Shown: positions 20,671 through 32,688 of the stretch, piece by piece | Numbering within the stretch: position 1 is the stretch's first letter | Layout of the letters: each line of letters begins with the position of its first letter | DNA from: Uranotaenia lowii | Lineage: Eukaryota; Arthropoda; Insecta; Diptera; Culicidae | Direction: 5' to 3' | DNA length: 64,000 nt | NCBI RefSeq assembly: GCF_029784155.1 | Contig: NC_073692.1 | Location: forward strand, 318,513,641-318,577,640 | Made by a program: the position numbers and the translations under genes | The notes under the pieces: generated by a model | The model's input: the letters and a program-made list of their open reading frames with translations, nothing else | What the model was told of the DNA's origin: nothing | The model's database searches: none

Positions 20671-23275
20671 TCTATTATATAAAATTCTCTTGTAACGGTG
20701 TTTGTAGTACTACTCCTCCGGAATGAGCTAACCGATTCAAATGAAACTATTTTTAGAATTTTCTGTAGGCATGCGAATCGGTTTATATCGAATAAAAATA
20801 ACATAAAGTCTCAACAATTGTCCGCAATCATTAAATTTGTAGATTTTTAAATCAAATTAAAGTCATGGCATCCATTTTTTCGAGATTTTCTTTCCTTTGG
20901 GCGGTTTGTTTTTCGTCTCCATGGTCGAGGCGTTCCGAGCCAACGTCGCGAGAGGATAGTAACCATTGCAAAGCATACTAATTAGTGGGAATATTTGGCC
21001 GCCTATTTCTCTACCAAACATAATTTCAATGCACGTGGTGGCGCTATGAAGCCTAGATGTGATTTTTTTTCTTGATTTCTATCCCATTTGTACAGCACAT
21101 ATTAATGAATGACGCCTAGATGTGACCCAGATTGATATTTTGCCGGTCGAATCAAAACCATCTTTAACGATTTTAAAAATTAAAACTATTCTGATTTCGT
21201 GTTATTTAAAGCAGCAATTGTTGTCTAAAAAGTATGAAATAATGGTATGACTGTTTGCTGACGTTTGAAAAAACAAATGGGAAGATTTACATACAATTTC
21301 AAAATCAATACGCATAGAAGGTTAGCTTTGATGCATATCGAAAACAGAAAAAAAAGATATTTTCAACAGAAATAGTTCGAAAACATTTTTTTAACATGTT
21401 CTTAACTGAATCTGCATCAAGCGCCTTATAAATTTTCAGAACAACAACAAAATCCGATGAAAATGAACAGACACTGAGCTGAACAAAAGCCTGACCTTTA
21501 AAATAGAGGATTGATGTTTTCAAAGTCCGAATGCAGAGAACTTATTGAATTTTTGCAAGCATAAGTGGAAATTTTAAAATATAAGTGGAAATTATCAATA
21601 AAATAAACCACTTTTTCAAAAAAAAAAAGTTGAGGATATGCATTTTCCGGATAAGTTTTTAGTTAAGAAAGATCACAACGTTCAACGTTTACAAAAAATA
21701 ATAAATCATTTCTTGATTTATAAATTGTTGGGCTATTCATACATAAACCTAGACTGCAAAAAAACTTCAGATTCATCAATAAAATTTGATTAAAACAAAC
21801 AAGTATTGAATTCATTTGAAAGCTTACACTATGATTCGCATCTATGAATAAGTTGAAAAAAAGCATTGTGTTTTCACTTGCCTCAAAAAACGGGATAAAT
21901 GTTAGCTTAGAAATATCTTTTTGTCAACATGTTTGAATATTTTACGTTCAACAAGAGTTTGTTGAGAATTGATTTAGTTATGCAACAAACGAAAATTGAT
22001 TTGTTTTAAGGATTTTAATTTTTTCTTGGATTAATAAAAGTTCAACTATGGTGAAATCCGTTTGCACTTGCGCGGGGTATCTGAATTGAAATGATGATTG
22101 AAATTAAAAAATAGAAGCAAAAGAAAATTTGATAACTGTTAACCTTCTCGGCGTAAAAATCTATATTTTAAGGTTCTTTGCATGAATTTCTAGAAAATAT
22201 TCATACCACCATCGAAGCATGAACAGATTTTTTTACGATCCTTTCAATTTTTGAAAATCTACTTTTCAATCGATTCATAATGAAAAGATAAGTTCAGTTA
22301 GTTGGAATTTTTTAAAGGACCCTCATCACAAAAAAGAGAAAATTGCTGTGATTCAGTTGAATAACAAAATTTAAATATATGTTTTTCACTTTTTAAAAAC
22401 CATTCTTTTCCTTGATTCATTGGGTTACAGCTTATCCATATGAATTTTATTTACACTTTTTGCTTAAACAATTAAAAGTATAGTAATTTGCAGTAAAAAA
22501 GGCGCCAGATAATGTTTGGCATTACCTCAAGTGGTAATGTGTCATGTCTACAAATTTAGTACATGGCGAAAACATTATTAACATGATTTTAACATGGGAA
22601 GGTATTTGGGTTCGAGATATGTTTTTATGAGTGTTACAAACCTGTCTGCATTGCAGTGTTAAGATGGGAGGAACAAAGGGCGTTCCATATGAATTGCGTT
22701 GAATAGCTTGAAAGCTTATCAGGGCTTCCATACAAGTTTGTTGACATGAATCGAGAATTTATCGAGCAAAAGGAAGAGAGGTTGTTTGCATACGAAAAAT
22801 TTTAGACCCTTCCTCATTTCTGGGTAGAGTTTTAAAGAAGATCTTTATTCATAGTATATTTGGTATAATTTGAAAACTTATGAGACAAATAAAGCGAAAG
22901 TAGCGTCATTTAGATACAAAAAATGATTTAATAGTAGCACTTCTTGCATTGCAAGAGGGAAAGGACTGGAAGTCTATATCATTAAAACATACATTTTGAC
23001 GTCATTATGAACGTTTTGAAGCTTATAAAACAGAGTAAAATTTTCATGTTTTTAAAAATAAATCAAGTGATCAATTTTAAGAAAATATTATTAAAAAATC
23101 GTTGAACTGTAGTTGGAAACTTTAGCTGCTGCTCTTTCTTTTTTGAAAGTATTCGCTTCTAAATTATGTTAAAATTTGGTTTGAACGCTGTCTAGGCAAT
23201 AAAAGTGAATTTTAATTATTTAAACAAATTTAATTGAATTTTGGCAGGTGGAGCATAGCACACCGGGTCAGCTAG
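20671..23275 (+). mobile_element. Helitron-like element, non-autonomous
   Basis: The 5' end reads TCTATTATATAAAATTCTC, then ACGGTGTTTGT and a segment with CTAACCGATTCAAATGAAAC, resembling the 5' ends of arthropod Helitrons as I recall them. The 3' end is CACCGGGTCAGCTAG. Insertion fits the Helitron rule: A before TC (20670) and T after CTAG (23276), with no target duplication. A weak GGTG/CACC stem precedes the CTAG. No Rep/helicase domain is present in the 2.6-kb body. Whether both ends belong to a single element needs a homologous copy; older insertions may lie inside. Confidence 0.55.
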
Positions 23276-23815
23276 TATTTATATTAAATTTCACAAATCT
23301 GAAAAATTATAGAACCTTTGTTTCTATTCTTTATGTTTGCATTATGAACCGGCACCCCCTATGCGCCAGTTCTTCCTACGGTCCTGATTAAAAGTGTATA
23401 AAATACACAAAATCAGCTCAATATACGGAGTTGTCTAACTCAAGTATATATGCTTCACAAATACCGAATAGCCTCATTTTTCCTTTGACTAGCACAAACG
23501 CAGTTTTTACAACTCAATAATTGTGTTTCGTAACTTATATCATCTTACAGTTTTCAAAGAAGTCTGTCATATTACGTCTAAGTTAATGATGGATCTCGAT
23601 CATTATTGGTTGCCCTAATTGCAGTGTATTACTCATTATAACAAAGCCCCTTGAATTGATTACTATAATTTGATTCTTAAATGTTGCCAGTTTGTCATTG
23701 TTTTGTTTTAAATTCATTTGTAAAGATTTGGAAGGAAAAATTGTATTGTTAAATAAAATAAGAATAAACTGCACTTTTTTAAGTTGGTTGTCAATGAGAT
23801 AACATCTTCTTTATC
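23276..23815. other. Spacer with a possible hAT right end
   Basis: At 23362-23384 the plus strand has CCAGTTCTTCCTACGGTCCTG, similar to the reverse complement of the CAGGGCCGTAGGAAG end of the hAT at 57846. The matching left end was not found. Confidence 0.4.
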
Positions 23816-23819
23816 TTAA

Positions 23820-24203
23820 GGGGGGGTAGGGTCTAACGAGTAAAAAAAAACACCACGATTTTTTTCTAGAGCTATCGTTCAAACAAATGTATTCAAATTT
23901 TTTGCATTATACAAAGCATTGTTATAAGAACATTTAGTATTTTTTTCGTAGAAAAATATTGAAAAATGAACCGGTTACGGAGCACTTTCTAGGATTCCTT
24001 TTAGAAAACAGGATTTGCGGTGGACACTGTATCTCAGCACAAAATCATCTGAAGTCAAAAAATCAGAGCAAAATATTTTTAATAGATGTTTTGCTTCAAT
24101 TGACTTAAAAATTTGACACAACATTCTTGAAATGTTTTACAATAAGAAAATAAAAAATCGATTTTTTGAAAGCGATAGACCCTACCCCCCCCCCTCCCCC
24201 CCC
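23820..24203. mobile_element. TTAA-flanked MITE (piggyBac-like)
   Basis: TTAA at 23816-23819 is followed by GGGGGGGTAGGGTCTAACG. At the right, CGATAGACCCTACCCCCC ends in a C-rich run followed by TTAA at 24204-24207. The inverted word GGGTAGGGTCTA plus G-rich ends and TTAA duplication point to a piggyBac-type non-autonomous element of 384 bp. The G-run lengths differ at the two ends (slippage). Confidence 0.78.
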
Positions 24204-24207
24204 TTAA

Positions 24208-26155
24208 TCCTATCCGAATGTCTGACCAAACAGTTAAGTAATCCAAAGATGTATTTTAAGCAATCGATGTATTTGCATAAATGTTAGACGAAAAAAAATT
24301 ATTTTATAGTTTAATTCGATCAAATGATGTAAAATTAACATGCAAAATTCAGCGGCGTTGAGCGACCCAATCGAGGTATAAATCAACTGAAATTTGTCAT
24401 TGGACCTTTTCTTGATCAAAGAACGATTCGATTTTCTGGTAACCACAATCTTCAAGATAAAAATACAAACACTCAACATGCGTTTCAAAGGTCATCGTCG
24501 TTTAACCTCTGCATAAAGAGTTCCCCAAGCATCAAAAGCTTTTTCCGAAAGAAATCATGACTGGAACTTTACTCAACGAAAAACCATCCAAACGTTTCCT
24601 TCTTCGTCTCAAATTCATACATTCACGTGATCATTTTACACAACCTTGGTCAAACCTTGCGGGAGTAGTATGTAATGGTCGTCTGAAGGAAAAACGTGAC
24701 GATATTAGGTACTCACAGTCGTTGTGGAAGCTGAATAATCCATGCGGGGTTTCTTCCCGGTCTTATCGCTTACCCTCTGGCGGAGATTGTTCCGTTGCCA
24801 TTTTTGAGAAGCGAAGATGAACCTTCAAACTAAACACACCTGAGCATGGGAGCAATGGAGGAAAAAAGCCAGAACTTCCCGAGGAGAGTTGTAGTGGAAC
24901 ACTGCTTTCGATGTTTTTTTTCTCTTTCTGTTGGACACATTGCCCGAGTTTGCCATCGTCCTGTCATGGTTTACCCCTGAAGAGGCTACTTTGGAAGACC
25001 CATGAAAATTTATCCTTATCTGGAGAGCATTTATAATTCCATTTCTGATGTCGTCTCGTTTTTCTTGCACGATGCAGAAGCTTTTCAATTTCGGTCGCCT
25101 GAATTATTAAAGCAGGTGGCATTCAAGTTGATGCGAACAGCGTCAAGTTCAGGAGAGCAGTTAAGCTTGAACTTTAACGATTTTTAAAGGCAACACATCC
25201 TAAAAAAAAAAATGTGGGTATAAAATTTTCTTTTTAAAGATTTTTAAAGAGTTATTAGGAAATCCTAAATTTTTCACATGTGAACATCTAAAACCAAAAT
25301 ACCCATCAAATATAACACACTGAACATTTTCCGTGTCTAACTTACACACTCATAAAATTCCAATCATCCGAAATGAACAAACTTTCACCTCATTAAACCT
25401 CAACAATCGGAGGTTCATCCGGGTGCAAATAAATTCTCATCAACGGCCAAAATTAACGATCAATTATCGGCTCTACTGAAAGCTGCGTGTTCTCGGCGGA
25501 AAAAAGTCGTAAAATCTGCCTTTCATTTTCACCAGTCAGGTTTTTCCGCCCATTCCACCTGCCTTTTTCTGTCTCTTTCTTTTTTCTCGCCGTCTCTCTA
25601 AATGTCTTTTGATAGTGTAATAAAATCGAAGGTTTCACATTATAAGTGCCGCGCCGGCTCTTGAGTTGATTTCTGCCGGCTCTTCTGTTACCTTCAGTCA
25701 AGGAAAGGCTATTAATTTGGAGCGTTTTCTCGCCCAAGTAAGACTTAGGTACTCTCTCACATTAGTTGAAATTGAATTTTCTTGTGTTGTAAGTCGGTTG
25801 GGCAAAAACGAAGGCTGTGGGTTACTTATTTATGATTTGCTTACAAAAACTAAAGATATTTTACCAATATCATTTTTATTTCTTCTGTGGAACCGAGCCT
25901 GCTAACAAACAGTTTTTGTGCCAAAAAACAGGCATGATGGTTGAATGCAATTATTATTTCAAAAGGTATTTGATGATTCAATAACCAATGTTCGGCATTG
26001 CTAACTGAGAAAATAGCGTCACTTGTTAAATCGCTAATTCATAAAAAAAAGTTAGCGATCGCTAATTAAATACGCTACATGTGCTGAAAAAGTTATTGCT
26101 TCAAGCTTAAAGCGCTAGTCGCTAACTGTTGATCAACAATAAACTTATTTACGTT
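24208..26155. other. Unassigned; two GC-richer islands and an inverted word cluster
   Basis: Islands at 24480-25200 and 25440-25740 carry short overlapping open frames of 60-94 codons, none recognisable. At 25998-26130 the words GCTAACTG, GTTAGCGATCGCTAA and GTCGCTAACTG form an inverted cluster, possibly a tiny terminal-inverted-repeat element of about 130 bp. No host gene could be supported. Confidence 0.4.
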
Positions 26156-26159
26156 TAAT

Positions 26160-27020
26160 TCCATCACCCATCCTCCTTTGCTAAGGGCCGTGGTAAAAAA
26201 CCTCCACTGTTGACGATCGGGAGCCAGTTTCTTCACTTAGTCCCAGTCAAGATTCTCGTCGACAGTTCGGATTTCTGCGGCTAGGCTTCGGCGCTCTTCT
26301 TCGATGTCCTTCTGGATTCCATTCAAGCGCCTCTCTGCAAATCTCGTTCTCATCTTTCCGCAGCGTGTGCCCAGTCCATCTCCACTTACGTTACCGAATC
26401 TCGATTTATAGCGCCCTTTGATGACACCTGCGATGCAGTTCCTCATTCAAGATCCAGTTGCCAGGCCACCAAGCGCGGATGATATTCCGCAGGCAGCGGT
26501 TTACAAATACTTGCAGTTTTCACGTCGTCACCGCATATGTGCACCAAGTTTTCTACCCGTACAGCAATACGAATTTGACGTTTTAGTTACAGGTTCAAAT
26601 TTTCGTTCTTAGCGATATCTGACGTGAGCGCCAGAGTACTGGAAGCACTCCACTTTCTCAACCCTGCCCAGCTTCCATGAAACTGGAGGGATTTCCTGTG
26701 TTGATCTCCATTGACTTTGTATTTCCGACATTGACCTGCCGCTTTGGAGATTTCGGTGAGGTTGTCGAGTTTGCTCTGCATATCCGGTTGTGTTTAGGCA
26801 AGCAAAACAATATAGTCTGCCAGTTCAAGGTCGTTCAGTTGCTCCATTGTTGAAGAAATCCACGGCAATCCTCGGTTTGGACAGTCGATCGACATCCCGA
26901 TACATCCCTGTCTCACTTCACCAGTTACCGGGATTGGTTCGGACAATTTACCGTCGTGCAAGACCTTGCACAGAAATGCTTCGATGAGATGGACTTGTTT
27001 CTCTGGGACTCATTGTCGCC
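26160..27020 (-). pseudogene. RTE-type LINE fragment, copy 2
   Basis: On the minus strand the segment keeps pieces of the same RTE as at 2.4-3.7 kb: DMQSKLDNLTEISKAAGQ (26781-26720), the [12 protein letters not shown] tail (26270-26237) and the [12 protein letters not shown] word. It is heavily frameshifted. Nucleotide similarity to the 2.4-3.2 kb copy is obvious over long runs (CGATTCAAGCGCCTCTCTGCAA type words). It is truncated at the 5' end near 27020. Confidence 0.85.
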
Positions 27021-27790
27021 TTAGAAACAATAAAGTTAAAAAAAATTGTTAATATTATTTTAAAATTCATGTTGTTCGAATTTACTGGACACATTTTTTT
27101 TATTCACATTATTGTGGTATTTACCAGTCAAGAGGAAGGAAGGATAAGAATATGACTAACGAGAATCAATGAATTAGAAATCCGATCAAAATGATACAAG
27201 TTTAGGCTTTTATCCGCTGTATTATTCTGTATTTAAGCTAAATTTGATTTGTATGTTGCCTAATAGTTCAAGCTTTTCACTAATAAAATTCTGCCAAAAA
27301 AGTGGTTTTCGCGATGCGCTTGGGTGGAGTGTCTATCACGGACATATCTTTGGTTGAACATAGCAGGGTGCGACCAAGAAAGACAAATGGGAAGAATGAC
27401 AGCTTGCTGTTGAATTCCTTGAAAAAAAGCAAGAACGATATTTTTGTTGTTGAACCAAAATTATAAAAGTGAAGGTGCAGGATAGAAAAACCGAGTGCAA
27501 AGGTTAGTGGCAAGCCGGCAATCTCATTTTTTGTAACTCAAATATTCCACAAACATAGGCACTTGTCAATTGTGTCCAGTCCGAAGCAAATTCGTTAACC
27601 AGTGTTCACTTTTTTCAAACTTGCAAGAGATTCCCGAAGATTCTCAGGTGATGGTAAAAGAAGGTGATAAAAGAAAGAGAAAAATAACACTTTAGTTACC
27701 GAATTTCTGGATTTATTCGGCTCTTCAATCCCTATCAATCCCTAGCATCCCTAGCTAAGTTTTAATATTGGACCTTAGGTTTTTAAGTGT
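27021..27790. other. Unassigned spacer
   Basis: No element or gene was recognised. Confidence 0.4.
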
Positions 27791-27796
27791 ATGGTG

Positions 27797-28021
27797 CCAG
27801 TGTAGGAGCCCACCGCTGCCGATGACTTGCACGATTTTCCTCGAAGATCCGATTTAAAAAGACATACACCGTCTTAGCCGATTTAGGCTCTACTGAATAA
27901 ATGACGTGGACAACTTAAGATTAACATTTAACACCCAGTACCGAGATGGGAATCGAACCCATCCCATCAGTGGACCAGCGCTTACCGTGTAACCACGCTA
28001 ACCACTCGACCACCGAGACGT
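27797..28021 (-). mobile_element. tRNA-derived SINE, family C
   Basis: On the minus strand the head reads GTCTCGGTGGTCGAGTGG, then TTAGCG (box A), and GATGGGTTCGATTCCCATC (a perfect box B with a 5-bp T-stem), followed by CGG close to an acceptor-like end. The body continues with GTTAAATGTTAATCTTAAG, GGCTAAGACGGTG and GGAAAATCGTGCAAGTCATC. The head folds like a tRNA on the T-stem side, but the 5' and 3' acceptor strands and anticodon arm are not convincing and a long unrelated body is attached, so I call a SINE and not a tRNA gene. Single copy here; no TSD found. Confidence 0.75.
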
Positions 28022-28685
28022 ACAATTTGCCGATCGAATAGATTTGGTCTGCTTATGTTCATTCGGATTCGTACCTGAATCCCTGGGATGGAATCAGCAC
28101 CACGAGGCAGTCGTCTTTTATTTTTGGTTGGACCACCAAAATGGAGGGTTCCTTTGGTCAGTCAGACCACAAGTCTGCCAGAGCGTATTTTATTGGACGC
28201 TCTTTCGAAATATTCGGAAATGAGGTATGCCACCTCACCCTTCCTCGGGACCATACTGTTTTCCAAGGCTTATCTTGGTAGACATTGTCGCTACCCACGA
28301 ATTAAGCCAAAGATTTTGGCTAACAGGGTCACTCAACACGGATAGACACTTCCGGAAGTAGTTGAGGGACGATTTCCGAAACGAAGTGAAAGGTCAGTCT
28401 CACTTTTCCAACTCCTTTTTCCCATTTTCAACTGAGGTATTTTCATTGACACGTGCGGCGAGATGAAATGCTAGGTAGAAGAGTTTCTGAGGAAATGAAG
28501 AACATAAGGATAAGCAAGCATCAGATGAGATTCGCAGAATAATGTTTTGGATAGGTAAATAGTGAAATTTGTAAGCCTAGGGCATTTTGTATTGGGAAGC
28601 ATGTGTGGTGTTCGCCTTTGCCGTACAACAGACTACTCTGTATATGAAGTGTGTTCGACTTTGGGTCACACATTCCTGAACCACC
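28022..28685. other. Unassigned, moderately GC-rich
   Basis: An 85-codon frame at 28088-28345 is unrecognised. ATTGACACGTGCGGCGAGATGAAAT at 28446 resembles an arm of the palindromic element at 32439, so a half copy of that element may lie here. Confidence 0.4.
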
Positions 28686-28689
28686 CGTA

Positions 28690-28915
28690 TGCAGTGTTAT
28701 AGAAGCCGTGTGAGGAACATTTCTCAGATTTAAGCTTTTTTTTTAGATTTTAGCTTTTTTTCTTAGATTTGAGTTTTTATCTCCAATGCCATTAAGGCAA
28801 AAAAATGCTTAAATCTGAAGACAAAAAGCTTTAAACGAGACTCACTAACACTTAGAAAATAGATGTTGATCAAATGGTACATAGAGTAATCGTGTAACGT
28901 TTCATCAGATCCCGG
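28690..28915. repeat. Self-complementary repeat unit, copy 1
   Basis: The unit contains CTCAGATTTAAGC and TTAGATTTGAG on one side and GCTTAAATCTGA on the other, separated by a GGCAAAAAA spacer, so the centre folds into a hairpin. It is followed by AGATGTTGATCAAATGGTACATAGAG and CGTGTAACGTT, both repeated in copy 2. Confidence 0.75.
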
Positions 28916-28934
28916 CAACGATATACAATCAGGC

Positions 28935-29165
28935 GGCGGCAACGCTATTCAAACCGTATGGAGCACATCTCTCAGATTTCCCCTTTTTTTCCCCTCGTTT
29001 TGACAGATTTAAGCTTTTTTCCTCAGATTTGAGCTTTCGTCTCCTATGCTCTCAAGGCAAAAAAGCTTAAATCTGAGGAAAAAAAGCTTAAAAGCGAGAT
29101 TCACGAGCACATATTTAAAAGATGTTGGTCACACGATACATAGACAAAACGTGTAACGTTGCAGC
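28935..29165. repeat. Self-complementary repeat unit, copy 2
   Basis: This is a direct duplicate of the preceding unit, with CTCAGATTT, CAGATTTAAGCTTTTTTCCTC and CAAAAAAGCTTAAATCTGAGG, and the same trailing words (AGATGTTGGTCACACGATACATAG, CGTGTAACGTT). The hairpin arm is better conserved than in copy 1. Confidence 0.75.
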
Positions 29166-30645
29166 CGTCTGCACTTTTCACGTCCTATCCAAAACCTTAT
29201 TCTACGAAGCTCATCTTATGCTTGGCTATCCTCATGTTCTGTGTCCTGATTTTTAAGAATTTGCCTTGATTTTTGAGGACCGTTTTGAAAAACTCTCGAA
29301 TTGTCCTGATTTTTAAAAAAAATGCGGGTGTTTAAACGTGCTAATTTTCAAAAAAATCACCAAAAGGATCAAATTTGCAGTTAAGTTTCGAAAGCTATGA
29401 GAACATCGAACAAATCTGCAATAAAGTAGTCGAACCCATTTAACCGATGTTAATCTTCGGTTCAGATGATATTTATAGATGTTTTTTTTTATATGAACTG
29501 CATATATTAAGGCAACTTCATGTTCTGTTTATGCTTTGTTAAACAATCTAGTGATGTTCTGAAAAATAAATCAAGTCCTGTTATTTGACAACACCACCTG
29601 GCACCTCTGTAGGTCAATCGTAAAAATGTTTTACAGGGATGCCGACCGAATCAAAATTGATCACTTTTTTTTAGTTTACGTACAATGAGGAAAAAATATT
29701 TGAATAGAAGTCTGATTTAATATACAATTTTTATTAGTCAGCACGAAAATCTTTGAAGGGATTGATTCATTCAGTATAGTTCATTTGATAAAAAACACAA
29801 ACAATAGTGATCGATGGATTTATGATAAAGTTAATTTGGCGTAAGTCAGGGCAGATTTTGATTAATATTATGGTACAATTATAGTGGAAGGATTTATGTT
29901 GACTTATCCTCGTTGGAAATGTATTAGTATTTAATTAAAAGTATGTACCTAGTTGCAAAACAAAAAAAAATTATTCAGTTATGTTAATCCCTATCCAATC
30001 CAAATTTAGCAATTAACTGAAATAACTCATCCGTCTTCCAGTACAGAAAAAATGGTGATACGTATTGGGTATAATATGGAAACAGAAAAAATAATTATAA
30101 ATTTCTGTACTGTTAATTTAAAAAAATATATACAAAGTTGAGCAGTTTATCAAAATCATCTAGTTCGGAAATGATGTAGGTATTGTCGCAAGCAAAATCT
30201 TAAAGTCAACTGGGCATATAGTGATCAAAGTTAAAACCTCATGAGAAATTAATCGAAAACAGTTGCCCTGATACACATTTTAAGGCTGTTCATTAAAAAT
30301 TGGTCGGAATAGATTAAAACAAGTACCTAGAAATGGATTGACAGTTGATCACCTGTCTCTTTCCAATTGACTTTGACCGATTTCTATCAGGTCGAAATGA
30401 ATCCTCCTGCCGAGCTGGATCGGTTTTGACTAGTTTCAGCTTGCTTTATTGAAAAGTGACCTGTCAAGTTTCGACCAAAACATTATCTCATTGATCAACT
30501 ACCAGTTGAAACAAGCCAGTTGAAACCATTTTAACGTAGGATTGAACAAAGCTTTTGTGGGTAAATGTTTCCAAAACATTGACAAATTTTCTTTGAACAT
30601 ATTTAAATCATTTGATTAATCAAGTTGGTAAAATTTTCATGGTGT
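29166..30645. other. Unassigned AT-rich stretch
   Basis: TGTCCTGATTTTTAAG words near 29250-29310 hint at an old repeat. AGTTGATCA at 30341 is inverted at 30493. Neither is enough to define an element. Confidence 0.35.
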
Positions 30646-30650
30646 AAGAA

Positions 30651-31440
30651 TACACCGAAAAAACTTTTCTTATTAGCGTTACGTGAAAATGTACATAGAT
30701 TTTTGCCACCCTGAAAATCATGTGAAACCTACGTGAATTTCAGGTAGCAAACAGAGCTCGCGTAGCAAGTAGAATTCACGTAATTTTCATATGAGTTGTA
30801 AGTGAAATCCATCTTTTGTTTCGCTCACTTGAAATAAGAAGAATGTTATTTCAAAAAGTAATTTTATTTAGCCGATGAAATCACATAACACGATAACTTT
30901 TCATTTACACTTATACTATTTATAAATATTTCACTTCGCATTTAATTTCACTTTACGTCCAGAAAATTGTATTAGGTGCACTCCATTGCAGTTACTTAAC
31001 TGACCAGCTGCTCGAATTTCAGATTCTGTTGGAGTAGCAAAACATATAAAAAACAACAAAAATATTTAAAAAAAATATTCACTACTTAAAAAAAAAGTTC
31101 CTCCATCTCCTAAAAAGTTTCCCTCAGCCGTAGCACTTGAATCCACGCCATATTGAGAACTGTTTTCCTTCACGTAGATTTCACGTGAAAAAACCATTCC
31201 AGGGTTACGTGAACATTACATAGAATGCACCAAATCCCTTTGTACTTGGCGGATCACTGGATTTTCACGTAAATAGAATGTGTCCTTGTTTTGACGTCAT
31301 TCAGCTATGTGAATTTCACTTAAGAATCAAGTGTTTTTTATTTCTTTTTAGTGCTTCATGTAACTCAAGCAAAAATTCACGTTATGAGTGGCTACGTGAA
31401 AATCCAGGTGGATTTAACGGTTTCTTCTCGGATGAGTGTA
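30651..31440. mobile_element. MITE family C, copy 1 (TACAC...GTGTA)
   Basis: The segment starts TACACCGAAAAAAC and ends GATGAGTGTA. The word ACGTGAA and its complement TTCACGT are repeated many times near both ends. The same architecture (TACAC/GTGTA termini, subterminal repeated TCAC words) is seen at 53061-53787. The 790-bp body is non-coding. Target duplication is unclear. Confidence 0.55.
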
Positions 31441-31593
31441 GGAATAAATCAAAATTTGTTTTAACTGGCATCCTTGATTGAGTCGTGTCTGGAGTACACG
31501 CTATCATGAGTTACACACTCATCTGGCGCAGCCCCTTATAGTGTAGTTTTGATCCGTTATCGGATAAGACTTGGTTAACTTTTTTTTTCGTGT

Positions 31594-31637
31594 AAAGCCC
31601 TTGTACCCTTTCTTTATAGGGTACATAGGCTTTACTT
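31594..31637. repeat. Imperfect hairpin
   Basis: GTAAAGCC-TT-GTACCCT pairs with AGGGTAC-AT-AGGCTTTAC across a short loop. It is not followed by a T-run that would suggest a Pol III terminator. Function unknown. Confidence 0.7.
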
Positions 31638-32438
31638 CTGACGTCGGGTCAAATTTACACATTATTTGAAACGCTTGCGCTCTGTAGAGATGTGAGCAAT
31701 TTCAAGCGGAAAGGAATTCAAAATGCAAATAAAATTAGATATTTCTCAACAAAATTTATGATTTATTTCTTCACTATAACTTTAAATTGAAACATTTCAC
31801 GTAATTTTTTCACCAAAAAAAAAATGTTCAGTTTCGAAAGTCCACTCGGTTTCTGCAGCTTCCGGATCATGATTATTTCCGCAGCTAGTGGTCCCAGGAC
31901 AGTGTGTTGAGGGAATTATTGGTTAAAAATTAATGATTTAAAAATTTATTCGTAATAATAATACTACCATTTTACCAGTAAAGATTTTTATCGAAACGAC
32001 TCTCATTCAAAATCGGAACCCTCCTATTGTAGGTCTTATAATTCCACGCAGTCTACGCAGGGAATCATATTGGTTTATCGTTAGAACCTTTTTGACGAGA
32101 TTATTTAAATACTTTATATAATCCACCTCCGAACAGTCTTCCGCCGGACTTTGAACAAAACTGTTGAAATTTTAACAACTCATAAAATTACCCGTCTTGA
32201 TGCGTACCTGGGCTTTTCGAAATAATGTGTAATATTGACCACACAAAATGACCCGTCATCTGACAGATAACGAGGTTTCGCAAAAACCGGTCAATTTTAC
32301 AACTTTCAAGTGTTACGCGAAATAAGTGTTTACACGAATTTTTCGAATTAGTGCTTACATTATGTCTTCTTAAGGATGCTGATGCTGTCGCTATTTCGTT
32401 GTATGGAGAAAACAACGGTGGTGAATATTATTTTAAAG
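31638..32438. other. Unassigned spacer
   Basis: No element or gene was recognised. Confidence 0.4.
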
Positions 32439-32688
32439 TATATTTGATTTCATCTTGCTGCACGTGTCAATGAACATACTTAGATTAAAAAAATTATCGG
32501 CGATTAAAACTTATCACTTTTATGTTTTTTTTCGATAAACTTTTAACATAAGGCAATATTATACCGGTATAATATTGCCCTATGATAAACGTTCATGGAA
32601 AAACGTAAAATGATAAGTTTCAATCTGCGATAATTTTTTTAAATTAAGTATGTCCATTGACATGTGCGGCAAGATGAAATCAAATATA
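32439..32688. repeat. 250-bp palindromic element with perfect 28-bp core
   Basis: The left arm starts TATATTTGATTTCATCTTGC and the right arm ends with its exact complement. The arms stay complementary with few mismatches (AATTATCG, AAACTTATCA) almost to the centre, where 32552-32579 is a perfect palindrome with half-site GGCAATATTATACC. Long-arm foldback MITEs look like this. A related single arm lies near 28446. Confidence 0.85.

Noticed and set aside
27940..28021. Possible tRNA gene on the minus strand
   Set aside because: Box A and box B are excellent, but the acceptor stem does not close and the sequence continues into a SINE body.
29215..29605. Possible further MITE with TGTCCTGATTT words
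   Set aside because: Repeated words are present but no matched ends or target duplication could be found.
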